From positions 160,410-224,409 of the forward strand of contig NZ_KV467168.1 of the NCBI RefSeq assembly GCF_001663775.1: a stretch of DNA of 64,000 nucleotides, read 5' to 3'. This DNA is from Arthrobacter sp. B6 (GTDB taxonomy: Bacteria; Actinomycetota; Actinomycetes; Actinomycetales; Micrococcaceae). Under the pieces are notes generated by a model. That model was given only the letters and a program-made list of their open reading frames with translations, searched no databases and was not told where the DNA came from. How positions within the stretch are numbered: position 1 is the stretch's first letter; each line of letters starts with the position of its first letter. Shown one piece after another: positions 16,400 to 24,830 of this stretch. Made by a program: the position numbers and the translations under genes.

Positions 16400-18079
16400 T
16401 CAGGAAGTGACGTTGTGGACTATGCGGCCGCCGCTGAGGGTGAGGACGGCAGTGTTGTGCAGGATTTTTTCGATGTCCCTGTCATCGGGCCAGGGATCGG
16501 AGAGGAGGCAAAGATCGGCTTTCATGCCGGGGATCAGCGCTCCTTTATAGTGTTCGGCCCGGTCCTGCCACGCCGGTTGAACGGTCATCGCGGCGAGGGC
16601 TTCCAGGCCGCCCAGCCGCTGGGGGTCAGTGGGTGAACCGGGCGTGGTCCGGGTGGGCCGGCGGACGGCGGCGAGCACCGTGCGCCGCCAATCGGTGCTG
16701 GTAACCGGCGCATCTGATGCAATATTGAAGTGGACACCGGCATCCAGGGCTGAACGAAGGGGTTGATGGTTCGCGAAGCGTTCTTCACCCAGCAAGCGGC
16801 GCATCGCGTCACCTGCCTCGGCCCGGATCAAGGGATTGGTGCTGTAACCGATGCCATGGGCTGCCATCTTCTTGAGCGTTCCGGTGCCAGTGAAGGAGCC
16901 GTGAATGATGTAGTGGCGGTTCCTGGAGGAGCCGTTCCTGGTGGCCAGGGCGTTCACGGCTGCGTCGGTGGCCGCATCTCCGGTGGCGTGGATTCCGGCC
17001 TGAAGTCCGGCGTCGTCAATCAACGCCAGGATCCGGTTCAATTCGGCAACTTTATCGGCATCGTTCATGCCCTTAATGACGAGGCTGCCGTGCGAGCAGG
17101 CAGCACCATAGGGTTCCGACATCCAGGCCGTTCCACTTCGCGGAATGCCGTCGGCGAAGACTTTCACACCCGCTATCCGCAGCTGCTGGTCATCTATCCC
17201 CCGGTTTCTGTAGGTAGCAGCCAGGCCACTGCCCAGGCCGTGCTGGACCGCGGCGGCATTTGCACCACCGGTGCCTGCGAACAGCATCAGGACGTTAATC
17301 CGCAGGGTCAGCTCGGCTTCCAGGGCAAGCTTCCCAAGCAGCTCAAGTGCGGCGGTTGACCCAGCCCCATCAAGGAGGCCGGGACTGGCAGGACCAAGAC
17401 CGGGTTCGGTCAATGACGTGATGCCCTCGCCGTGCAGGCGCTGCTGCAGGGACAGCAGCGAGCCGCGCAGCATCTCCTCCGGGAGCGGCGGCAAGGAACG
17501 CGAGAGCAGCTCCATGGCACCATCCTGCAGAAGCCCGTTCGGTTCACCGTCCGCGGAACGGCTGATGGCTCCCCCCGCTGGATCGGTTGTAGTTGTGGAG
17601 ATACCGGCCCGGCGAAGCGCCTCGCGGTTCACAGCAAGTTGATGGCCGGTGCTGTCGAAGGCCACGACAGGCACGTCGGGCCTGCAGTCCAGTAACAGAC
17701 CGGCACCCGAGCCAACGGCGGTGTCGTCCCAGCCATGGGCACGAATCCAACCGTCTTCTCCCACCGGGGCCTGCTCCACACGGGCAACTACTGCCGCCCG
17801 GTCCGGGGTTGATGCCCGGTCAAGTTTGAGGTAGCCAAAGGCAGCCATGGAGGCCGAGACGAAATGCAGGTGGGCATCATTGATGCCGGGAATGACAGCG
17901 GCTCCCCCGGCGTCGATGACCTTGGTTCCAGGGCCGGTGACCGCACCGACGGGCTCGCTTCCCAGGGCCAACACCTTATCGCCGCGGACTGCGATGGCGT
18001 CAGTCATCCGCCGTTGGTTCGCCGGGTCCATCGTCAGGACCTGCGCCCTGATGATCACCAAATCTGCCGTGTCCTGCAC
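16400..18079 (-). CDS. Amidohydrolase family protein (YtcJ-like)
   Basis: About 560 residues, the usual size for YtcJ-like amidohydrolases. The metal motif HxH is seen in GINDAHLHF (H70 and H72 from the chosen start), with further ligands in GIHATGDAATDAAV and NIASDAPVTSTDW. These enzymes hydrolyse exocyclic or cyclic amides and N-acyl compounds using one or two metals in a TIM barrel. The GTG at 18079 is preferred because GGAAGGAG lies 5 nt before it; a TTG at 18094 overlaps that site. It is the first gene of the operon that continues with binding protein, permeases, ATPase and sulfatase. Confidence 0.85.
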   Translation of the reverse strand: MQDTADLVIIRAQVLTMDPANQRRMTDAIAVRGDKVLALGSEPVGAVTGPGTKVIDAGGAAVIPGINDAHLHFVSASMAAFGYLKLDRASTPDRAAVVARVEQAPVGEDGWIRAHGWDDTAVGSGAGLLLDCRPDVPVVAFDSTGHQLAVNREALRRAGISTTTTDPAGGAISRSADGEPNGLLQDGAMELLSRSLPPLPEEMLRGSLLSLQQRLHGEGITSLTEPGLGPASPGLLDGAGSTAALELLGKLALEAELTLRINVLMLFAGTGGANAAAVQHGLGSGLAATYRNRGIDDQQLRIAGVKVFADGIPRSGTAWMSEPYGAACSHGSLVIKGMNDADKVAELNRILALIDDAGLQAGIHATGDAATDAAVNALATRNGSSRNRHYIIHGSFTGTGTLKKMAAHGIGYSTNPLIRAEAGDAMRRLLGEERFANHQPLRSALDAGVHFNIASDAPVTSTDWRRTVLAAVRRPTRTTPGSPTDPQRLGGLEALAAMTVQPAWQDRAEHYKGALIPGMKADLCLLSDPWPDDRDIEKILHNTAVLTLSGGRIVHNVTS

Positions 18080-18271
18080 CGGCACTCCTTCCAATTCGCG
18101 GCCACAAAGTGTGATCCGGATAACGCCATGAAAAAAGTATGTCGCCTGACTGGGTCATTTGACTAGGTTTTGCCGTAAAATTTTTCTTGGAGTTTCTAAA
18201 GCGTGTGCATCCCGGCCGCTTGGGACCTCAGCTGGTGGGGAGCACTAGGATCAACAAGAGAAGGGAGAGCG

Positions 18272-18907
18272 GTGAAAATGGCCAGAGTTTCTGCAGACGC
18301 CCGGCGGCTGCAATTCGTTGAGGCAGCTGCACGAGTCATAGCCAATGACGGTCTTGCCGCCGCAACCACCCGGAGGATTGCGACCGAGGCCGGCGCCAAT
18401 CTTGCTGCCCTGCACTACTGTTTTCGGAACAAGGACGAACTGCTCCAAGAGGTCTACGCGTTCCTAAGCCGCGATTACGCCAAAGCCCTTCCGCCGGTGA
18501 ACGTGGCCGGCGGTGGGCTAACGGACGTGATGCGGGCCCATGCACACCGCATCTGGGAGCGCATGCTGCTGAATCCGCACGAACAGGTGACCACGTTCGA
18601 ACTGCTGCTTCGCCGCTTCCGGGAAAAGCCCGAGAGCGAGGCCGCCGTCCGGGCGCAGAACAGGATCATGTACGAAGGCTGGATCCAGTCCACGATCGAA
18701 CTCTTCCGCGAGGCAGCGGCCGTCGCCGGCGAGGACATCCCCGAAAACCTCGAGCTGATCACCAGACTCTTCATCTCCGGGATCGACGGCATCAGCATGC
18801 AGCATCTTGCCGATCCCGACCCGGAACGTTCCGCCGCCCTGGTGGATCTCCTGTCTGAAGGCCTGGCATCCCTCATTATTCGAGACTCCACGGTCTCGGC
18901 CCAATAG
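18272..18907 (+). CDS. TetR-family transcriptional regulator
   Basis: About 211 residues with a TetR helix-turn-helix (FVEAAARVIANDGLAAATTRRIA, then GANLAALHYCFRNKDELL, about residues 15-60) and a helical ligand-binding domain. The GTG at 18272 has AGGGAG 4 nt before it; an ATG two codons later is also usable. The gene is divergent from the amidohydrolase-ABC-sulfatase operon across a 192-bp gap, so it most likely controls that operon and the MoaF/FGE genes downstream. The gap holds TGAC/GTCA repeats (about 18146-18165), but no clear palindrome could be defined. Confidence 0.85.
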   Translation: MKMARVSADARRLQFVEAAARVIANDGLAAATTRRIATEAGANLAALHYCFRNKDELLQEVYAFLSRDYAKALPPVNVAGGGLTDVMRAHAHRIWERMLLNPHEQVTTFELLLRRFREKPESEAAVRAQNRIMYEGWIQSTIELFREAAAVAGEDIPENLELITRLFISGIDGISMQHLADPDPERSAALVDLLSEGLASLIIRDSTVSAQ

Positions 18908-18963
18908 GTCTCACGCCTGGTGCCAGAGCCGTTCCCAAACGAAACTGCAAAAGGAATTCCAGC

Positions 18964-19758
18964 TTGAAGAACACCAAAACACCCAATTTCATCTCCGTCG
19001 GGGCTCTGGGAGAAGGATTCGCCGCCAACAGCAACGTACTCGACGTGCACGAGGGCCTGAACGGCCGCAGCTTCACCCTCACCTTCGCCGACGGAGAAAC
19101 GCATGATTGCCGGATCCTGGGCAGCACCAGTCTGATCTGGGACGGCAGTACCTACGAAGCCCGCGTCACGTCGATAAGGGAAGGCATCTACTTTGTGGAC
19201 TTCCTTACGGGTGAGAAGGCAAAGGAGTCATTGAGCGTTGTACTGGACGACGCCAACGGGCAAGTGACTTTGGTGGGAGGATCACTGCCGAACGAAGAGA
19301 CCGCGTCCGCCAGCGCCTACGACCGGGCACGCCAAGGCATGGAACTGACCGGAGTGGATGCAACCATTCTTCACGGATCCCTCAACGGGGTACAGGGCGG
19401 GATGGCACACGCTCCCACAAAGGAGCTGATCGGCCTTCGGAACCGCTACCACTACAGCCCGGAAGAGGCGTACGAACACCTTTACCTGAATGAAAACTTC
19501 TACACCTGGCACTGTATAAAGGGCTCAGAATCCGGCCTGGCAGACACGGATCGCTGCCACTACATCGCAATATCCGAACAGCTATACCTGTTCATCTGGC
19601 GAGAAAAAATCGTCCCCACACTCGGCGTCATCCTCATCGACCTGAAACGCATGAAAACAGACGGAAAAATCTTCGGATACAGCGGCTTCGACTTCTCAAC
19701 CTACACCAACTTCCCAGTAGGCGCCGTCGCCGACGTACTAAACATGACTACCTACTAA
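18964..19758 (+). CDS. MoaF-domain protein
   Basis: 264 residues with the two-part MoaF architecture: an N-terminal beta-rich half (FTLTFADGETHDCRILG, GIYFVDFLTGEK) and a C-terminal half with the characteristic YHYSPEEAYEHLYLNENFYTWHC-type region (about residues 155-190). A TTG start at 18964 has AAAGGA upstream. MoaF is often labelled as molybdenum-cofactor biosynthesis, but the name comes from the moaEF operon of the Klebsiella monoamine regulon, and no cofactor role is shown here. Two monoamine oxidases lie elsewhere in this window. It is located between the TetR gene and the FGE gene and probably belongs to the same unit. The biochemical function is unknown. Confidence 0.75.
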   Translation: MKNTKTPNFISVGALGEGFAANSNVLDVHEGLNGRSFTLTFADGETHDCRILGSTSLIWDGSTYEARVTSIREGIYFVDFLTGEKAKESLSVVLDDANGQVTLVGGSLPNEETASASAYDRARQGMELTGVDATILHGSLNGVQGGMAHAPTKELIGLRNRYHYSPEEAYEHLYLNENFYTWHCIKGSESGLADTDRCHYIAISEQLYLFIWREKIVPTLGVILIDLKRMKTDGKIFGYSGFDFSTYTNFPVGAVADVLNMTTY

Positions 19759-19959
19759 GCCCCCTTGGGTCACGGGCGGCGGGTCAGGCCCTCCCCCTGG
19801 ACGATGAGCTTTCGCGCAACAGTACGGGACGAACATGACCGAGGTTGCCCGGCCGCAAGCGCAGCGCTGGAAACAGAGCACGCACTTGAATCAAAAGGGC
19901 GGGCGTTGACAGCGTAAAGCACAGGCAATCAAAGTCGATATGAGGATGACTACGTAACC

Positions 19960-20931
19960 ATGAAGAAGCCGGACCACCTGCCAGAAAGCTGTTGCGCCCC
20001 CACGCGCACGGCAGCGACGCCGCCGGAACCGGACGAGGCTCTCGGATCCATCGCAGAACATCCTCCGTTACACGAGGACGTGCTGATTCCGGCCGGGAGT
20101 TTCCAGATGGGCGACAGCTTCGACGAAGGTTACCCAGCGGACGGCGAAGCCCCGGTCCATACCGTTGAACTCGAAGCGTTCAGGATGGACACGACGGCTG
20201 TGACCAATGAACAGTTCGCAGCTTTCGTGGATGCCACGGGATACCGTACGGAAGCCGAGAAATACGGAACGTCGGCAGTGTTCCACCTGGTAGTGCAAGC
20301 CCAGACGGGCGACATTGTTGGTGTCGCCTCCGGTTCCCCGTGGTGGCTCACCGTCAAGGGAGCTGACTGGGCCCACCCGGCTGGCCCGGGACACCACTGG
20401 TCAGATATCCCTGACCACCCTGTCGTTCAGGTTTCCCATGATGACGCAATGGCCTATTGCCGGTGGGCAGGCCGGCGGCTGCCCACCGAGGCCGAGTGGG
20501 AATACGCCGCCCGGGGAGGGCTCAAACAACAGCGCTACCCTTGGGGAAACGAACTGCTGGCCGCTGACGGGACCCACAGGTGCAACATCTGGCAAGGCAA
20601 GTTCCCCGAAGTCAACACCGAAGAAGACGGTTTCCCGTCAACGGCGCCCGTCCGCAGCTTCCCGCCCAATGGCTACGGGCTATACGAGGTCAGCGGCAAC
20701 GTCTGGGAATGGTGCTCGGACTGGTTCCTGCCCAAGTACTACCGCAACTCACCAGTCGCCAACCCACAGGGGCCCACCATCGGCACAGGCCGTGTCATGC
20801 GCGGTGGGTCATACCTCTGCCACGACTCCTACTGCAACCGCTACCGGGTCGCGGCCAGAAGCTCCAACACACCCGACTCCTCCAGCAGCAATTGCGGATT
20901 CCGAACGGCCGCGGATGACCGTGCAAGGTGA
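19960..20931 (+). CDS. Formylglycine-generating enzyme (sulfatase maturase)
   Basis: 323 residues, a SUMF1/FGE-fold protein. The N-terminal marker LIPAGSFQMGD and central RLPTEAEWEYAARGG match the family. The two active-site cysteines are present in GSYLCHDSYCNRYR (C287 and C292), the spacing of authentic copper-dependent FGEs rather than of ergothioneine-type or anaerobic relatives. It oxidises the cysteine of a CxPxR motif to formylglycine, and the sulfatase at 11321-12904 has exactly such a motif (CMPNR). The extra N-terminal ESCCAPT is common in bacterial FGEs. The two genes lie on opposite strands 7 kb apart but bracket one transport operon. Confidence 0.92.
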   Translation: MKKPDHLPESCCAPTRTAATPPEPDEALGSIAEHPPLHEDVLIPAGSFQMGDSFDEGYPADGEAPVHTVELEAFRMDTTAVTNEQFAAFVDATGYRTEAEKYGTSAVFHLVVQAQTGDIVGVASGSPWWLTVKGADWAHPAGPGHHWSDIPDHPVVQVSHDDAMAYCRWAGRRLPTEAEWEYAARGGLKQQRYPWGNELLAADGTHRCNIWQGKFPEVNTEEDGFPSTAPVRSFPPNGYGLYEVSGNVWEWCSDWFLPKYYRNSPVANPQGPTIGTGRVMRGGSYLCHDSYCNRYRVAARSSNTPDSSSSNCGFRTAADDRAR

Positions 20932-21003
20932 CATCACGAAGGGCGACGCTCCCGTTCCGCCTCCTCGCGGAAAGAGCTACGGTGGCTACGGGTGGAGCGC
21001 AGC

Positions 21004-21108
21004 ATGCGCAATAAGGCGCCCCTTCAGATTCCGCTGGTTGCTCCGTTGCTGGCCGCAGCCGGCCGACTCGCCGCCGCCATCGCACTGGTCTTCATCCCCT
21101 GGCACTGA
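21004..21108 (+). CDS. 34-residue hydrophobic peptide downstream of FGE
   Basis: ATG with GGAG 6 nt upstream, encoding a basic start (MRNKAP), one hydrophobic helix rich in Leu/Ala/Val/Ile and a C-terminal FIPWH. It lies 72 bp after the FGE stop and before a strong hairpin, so it would be the last gene of that transcript. It could be a small single-pass membrane protein. No family was recognised, and coding status is not proven. Confidence 0.4.
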   Translation: MRNKAPLQIPLVAPLLAAAGRLAAAIALVFIPWH

Positions 21109-21146
21109 ACGCATGACGCCCAACCGGCCGCCCGAGCACCCACGTA

Positions 21147-21184
21147 GGGCGGTCTGCCGGGGCCTGTCCCCCGGCGGACCGCCC
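21147..21184. terminator. Bidirectional terminator between convergent genes
   Basis: 16-bp stem with a single G-T pair (GGGCGGTCTGCCGGGG pairing with the segment 21169-21184) around a 6-nt loop. It lies between the FGE transcript and the converging flavin monooxygenase gene, which ends 4 bp away at 21189. No long T-run is present, as is usual in high-GC actinobacteria. Confidence 0.75.
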
Positions 21185-21188
21185 TTCA

Positions 21189-23141
21189 CTAAGCCTCGCT
21201 GCTGACGAGGGATGAGTGCGCGGTTGGCCCGCCCACGACTTCTGTCAACGGTGCCGCGTGAAGCGCGGTGAGTAGGGGTGCGAAGAACTCTCCCAGCTCC
21301 GCCGTCGCTGTCAGCGGCAGGACATTGGCCACGTACTGGTCGGGGCGCACCACTACAACCACGCCGCCACGGTCCAGGCTGCGGAGATGGAAAATATCCG
21401 CGGCGGGGTCAGTGGCGTACACCTTCTCGTAGTCGGTCAGTTTGAACGGGCCCACCTGCGGCTTGAAAACAGCTGGAACGGCGTTGATGTCCAGGGCTGC
21501 GTGGGGATGCTGGTAAATCACCTTCACGTCGAACCACGCGTCCAGATCAGCGTCAGACGGCGTCGCAGCCAGCGGTGATGCCGGCGAGTTCGCGATCCAC
21601 TCGGCGAACTTGTCCGTGGCAGACCCTGTGCCCGGAAGCGCGGGGTCTGCGAACACGTAAATCCGCCACCTGCCGTCTGCGGTCGCGTGATGCCCGAGAT
21701 GCAGGGGGTTGGTGTCGCCCACCCGCACCACGGGCGCCGACTTGAAGCGCTTGCCCACCGGAAAGCCTGCGGCCAGGTCCTGGTGTTCGGCAGTGGCCAC
21801 CAGCATGGACGGCGCGTACTCGGTCATGAATCCGGCGGGGAACTCGGCGGTTCGCACGTAGAAATCCTCGAGGTCGGAGGGGTTTTCAAACTCCTCGGGC
21901 TTCTTGGCCATGAGCGTGGACCACTCTTTGTCGAAGTCGATGAGGTTCTTGGCCACCACCTGGCGCTCGGCCGAGTACGTGGCCAGCAGGCTTTCCGGGC
22001 TGCGGCCCTCAAGGACGTGCCCCAGCTTCCAGGCGATGTTGAACCCGTCCTGCATGGAGACGTTCATACCCTGGCCGGCCTTGGCGCTGTGCGTGTGGCA
22101 GGCGTCGCCGGTAATGAACACCCGCGGGGTGCGGGTGCCGCGGTCCTCCGGCAGGACGTCGTCGAACCTGTCCGTGAGGCGGTGGCCGACCTCGTACACG
22201 CTGTGCCACGCGACGTTGCGCACATCCAATGTGTAGGGGTGAAGGATCTCGTTGGCCTTCTGGATGATTTCCTCGATGGTGGTGTTGCGGACTGCGCCCT
22301 TGTCGTTGGGGTCCACTTCGCCGAGGTCGACATACATGCGGAAGAGGTGGCCGCCTTCACGTGGAATCAAGAGGATGCTGCCGCCCGAGCCGGACTGGAT
22401 GGCGCACTTTGTGCGGATGTCGGGGAAATCAGTGACTGCGAGTGCGTCCATGACGCCCCATGCGTGGTTGGCCTGGTCGCCGGCGAGGGTGCAGCCGATG
22501 GACTCGCGCACTTTGCTTCGGGCACCGTCTGCTCCGACAACGTATTTCGCCTTGATGATGCGCTCCCGCCCTTCCTTTGGCCCGGAGGTGTGGCCAAGCG
22601 TCACCGTGACGGGGTACTCCCCCTCCCCCACCTCAAGGCCACGGAACTCGTAACCGTAGTCGGGCGCCATCCGGGTGGGTGAGTTGGCCATAAACTCGGC
22701 GAAGTAGTCCAGAACCCGGGCCTGGTTGACGATCAGGTGCGGGAATTCACTGATACCTGCGGGGTCGTCCTGGGCCCGGGCGGTGCGGACAATGCGCGAC
22801 GGGTCGTTGACGTCGGGCTTCCAGAATGCCATTTCGGTGATGGCGTACGCCTCGGCGATGATCCTTTCGGCGAATCCGAAGGCCTGGAAGGTTTCGACGC
22901 TGCGAGCCTGGATTCCGTCGGCCTGGCCAATGGCGAGCCTACCGGGGCGGCGCTCCACGATACGGGTAGTGACGTTCGGGAACTGCGAGAGTTGTGCTGC
23001 GGCGAGCATGCCGGCTGGGCCGGTGCCGACGATAAGTACGTCTACTTCATCGGGGAGCTCTGCGGGGCGGTTAATACCGACCCCGGCGGCGGGCTGCACC
23101 CGAGGGTCACCGGATACATAACCGTGGTGGTGGAACTGCAC
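21189..23141 (-). CDS. Class A flavoprotein aromatic hydroxylase (phenol 2-monooxygenase-like), probable hydroxyphenylacetate hydroxylase
   Basis: 650 residues from a GTG with GAGGAAAG upstream. FAD motifs are clear: GTGPAG (residues 39-44) and the late FAD motif in VFITGDACHTHSAKAGQG (about 335-355). The last third resembles the thioredoxin-like domain of phenol 2-monooxygenase and 3-hydroxybenzoate 4-hydroxylase. Such enzymes use NAD(P)H, FAD and oxygen to add a hydroxyl ortho or para to an existing one. It is divergent from the homoprotocatechuate operon across a promoter region with shared palindromes, and no two-component HpaBC is visible. The simplest reading is that it converts 3- or 4-hydroxyphenylacetate to homoprotocatechuate; the exact substrate is inferred from context. 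Confidence 0.8.
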   Translation of the reverse strand: MQFHHHGYVSGDPRVQPAAGVGINRPAELPDEVDVLIVGTGPAGMLAAAQLSQFPNVTTRIVERRPGRLAIGQADGIQARSVETFQAFGFAERIIAEAYAITEMAFWKPDVNDPSRIVRTARAQDDPAGISEFPHLIVNQARVLDYFAEFMANSPTRMAPDYGYEFRGLEVGEGEYPVTVTLGHTSGPKEGRERIIKAKYVVGADGARSKVRESIGCTLAGDQANHAWGVMDALAVTDFPDIRTKCAIQSGSGGSILLIPREGGHLFRMYVDLGEVDPNDKGAVRNTTIEEIIQKANEILHPYTLDVRNVAWHSVYEVGHRLTDRFDDVLPEDRGTRTPRVFITGDACHTHSAKAGQGMNVSMQDGFNIAWKLGHVLEGRSPESLLATYSAERQVVAKNLIDFDKEWSTLMAKKPEEFENPSDLEDFYVRTAEFPAGFMTEYAPSMLVATAEHQDLAAGFPVGKRFKSAPVVRVGDTNPLHLGHHATADGRWRIYVFADPALPGTGSATDKFAEWIANSPASPLAATPSDADLDAWFDVKVIYQHPHAALDINAVPAVFKPQVGPFKLTDYEKVYATDPAADIFHLRSLDRGGVVVVVRPDQYVANVLPLTATAELGEFFAPLLTALHAAPLTEVVGGPTAHSSLVSSEA

Positions 23142-23192
23142 GGGCTTTCCTCACTTCACTGTGGGCTTCAATTCACCGACTGGTGTTCCATA

Positions 23193-23223
23193 TACGAATT
23201 TGCGATTCTATATTCGCAACGTA
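23193..23223. promoter_or_regulatory. Palindromic site in the hpa divergent promoter region (left)
   Basis: TTGCGA (23200-23205) and TCGCAA (23214-23219) form a perfect inverted repeat, extended by outer TACG (23193-23196) and CGTA (23220-23223). It lies 50-80 bp upstream of the hydroxylase start in an A/T-rich island. It is a candidate operator for the GntR regulator encoded at 24823-25509. Confidence 0.55.
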
Positions 23224-23328
23224 TGGGCTAGGCAAATACTGTACGGCACCTGGAGCGGGAACGACAAGAGCATAGAAAAAAGGCCAAGCCCGAGGCTTGA
23301 CGGATCCAGTGCGGCAGTTCATAGTGGT

Positions 23329-23338
23329 TCGTATACGA
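23329..23338. promoter_or_regulatory. TCGTATACGA palindrome upstream of hpaG (right)
   Basis: A perfect 10-bp palindrome 26 bp before the TTG start of the FAH-RraA gene, followed by another TTTCGTAC half-site. The half-site TTCGTATA also occurs, inverted, at 23190-23197. Two related sites at the two promoters suggest joint control of the divergent genes. Confidence 0.5.
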
Positions 23339-23363
23339 TTTCGTACTTGATGAGGAGACGGCT

Positions 23364-24830
23364 TTGGAGCAGGTAAACGGGCACACCTTGGCAGCGGCGC
23401 GAAAGGTGATCGCGGTGCACATCAACTACCCCAGCCGTGCAGCGCAGCGGGGGCGCACCCCTGCCCAGCCGTCCTACTTCCTCAAACCGTCGTCATCGCT
23501 CGCACTGAGCGGCAGTCCGGTGGAACGGCCGGCAGGCTGTGAACTGCTCGGATACGAGGGCGAGATCGCACTGATCATCGGCAAGGCCGCACGGCGGGTG
23601 ACTGTTGAGGACGCTTGGAACCATGTAGCTTCCATCACCGCCAGCAACGACCTGGGCGTGTACGACCTCCGCTATGCGGACAAGGGTTCCAACCTCCGGT
23701 CCAAGGGCGGCGACGGGTTTACCCCGGTGGGCCCGGCACTGATCCCGGCAGACGCCGTCAACCCCGCCCGGCTGCAGATCCGCACCTGGCACAATGGGCA
23801 GCTCGTCCAGGATGACACCACGCAGGACCTTCTCTTCCCGTTCGCGCGGCTGGTGGCTGACCTGTCCCAGCTGCTCACCCTCGAAGAGGGGGACATCATC
23901 CTCACAGGCACCCCCGCCGGCGCCTCCGTGGCCAAACCGGGGGACGTGCTGGAAGTGGAGGTGGGCACCATTGACGGCACCCTGTCAACGGGCCGCCTGG
24001 TCACCCGGGTGGAGGAAGGCACGACGCCGTTCGCTGACTTTGGTGCCGGCCCCAAGGTTGATGACCTGCAGCGTGAGGAGGCATACGGTTCAAGCGAAGC
24101 CGCCGGCATCCCCGCACCCGCACCCGCGCTGTCCCCCGAGCTCAAAGCCAAGCTGGAGAGCGTCGCCACGGCAACCCTGTCCTCACAGCTGCGCAAACGG
24201 GGCCTTAATAACGTCAGCATCGACGGCCTACAGGCCACCCGGCCGGACCGCCGCGTTGTTGGCCTGGCCCGGACCCTGCGCTACGTGCCCAACCGTGAGG
24301 ACCTGTTCAAGACCCACGGCGGCGGGTTCAACGCGCAAAAGCGCGCCATCGACTCCGTCAACGAGGGCGAGATCCTGGTCATGGAAGCCCGCGGCGAGAA
24401 AGGCACCGGGACGGTGGGTGACATCCTTGCCCTGCGCGCCCAGGTGCGCGGCGCCGCAGCCATCATCACCGACGGCGGCGTCCGCGACTACACAGCCGTG
24501 GCCGGATTGGAGATGCCCACCTATTTTGCGAACCCGCATCCCGCAGTCCTGGGCCGCCGGCACATCCCGTGGGACACGGACATCACCATCGCCTGCGGGG
24601 GTGCCACCGTCCAGCCAGGCGACATTATCGTGGCGGACTCTGACGGCATCCTGGTGATCCCCCCGGCCATCGCCGAGGAACTCGTGGATGACTGCATCCA
24701 GCAGGAGCAGGAAGAAGTCTTCATCTTCGAAATGGTCAAGCAGGGCAACAGCGTGGACGGCCTCTACCCCATGAATGCTGACTGGCAGGCCCGCTACAAG
24801 GAATGGGAAGCAGGCCAAGCCAATGACTGA
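23364..24830 (+). CDS. hpaG: HpaG-like isomerase/decarboxylase: FAH domain fused to an RraA-like domain
   Basis: 488 residues. Residues about 10-225 are a fumarylacetoacetate-hydrolase domain with its metal glutamates (YEGEIALIIG, E65 and E67) and DDTTQDLLFPFARLVADLS. Residues about 255-470 are RraA-like, with GDILALRAQVRGAAAI followed by ITDGGVRD. In E. coli, HpaG is two FAH domains that decarboxylate 5-oxo-pent-3-ene-1,2,5-tricarboxylate and isomerise 2-hydroxyhepta-2,4-diene-1,7-dioate. Here one domain is replaced by an RraA-like fold, a family with known aldolase/oxaloacetate-decarboxylase members. The TTG start has GAGGAG upstream. It is the first gene of the hpa operon and overlaps the regulator start by 8 bp. 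Confidence 0.82.
   Translation: MEQVNGHTLAAARKVIAVHINYPSRAAQRGRTPAQPSYFLKPSSSLALSGSPVERPAGCELLGYEGEIALIIGKAARRVTVEDAWNHVASITASNDLGVYDLRYADKGSNLRSKGGDGFTPVGPALIPADAVNPARLQIRTWHNGQLVQDDTTQDLLFPFARLVADLSQLLTLEEGDIILTGTPAGASVAKPGDVLEVEVGTIDGTLSTGRLVTRVEEGTTPFADFGAGPKVDDLQREEAYGSSEAAGIPAPAPALSPELKAKLESVATATLSSQLRKRGLNNVSIDGLQATRPDRRVVGLARTLRYVPNREDLFKTHGGGFNAQKRAIDSVNEGEILVMEARGEKGTGTVGDILALRAQVRGAAAIITDGGVRDYTAVAGLEMPTYFANPHPAVLGRRHIPWDTDITIACGGATVQPGDIIVADSDGILVIPPAIAEELVDDCIQQEQEEVFIFEMVKQGNSVDGLYPMNADWQARYKEWEAGQAND

Noticed and set aside
18964..19758. Molybdenum cofactor biosynthesis as the function of the MoaF-like gene
   Set aside because: The family name is historical; no other cofactor gene or molybdoenzyme is in the window.
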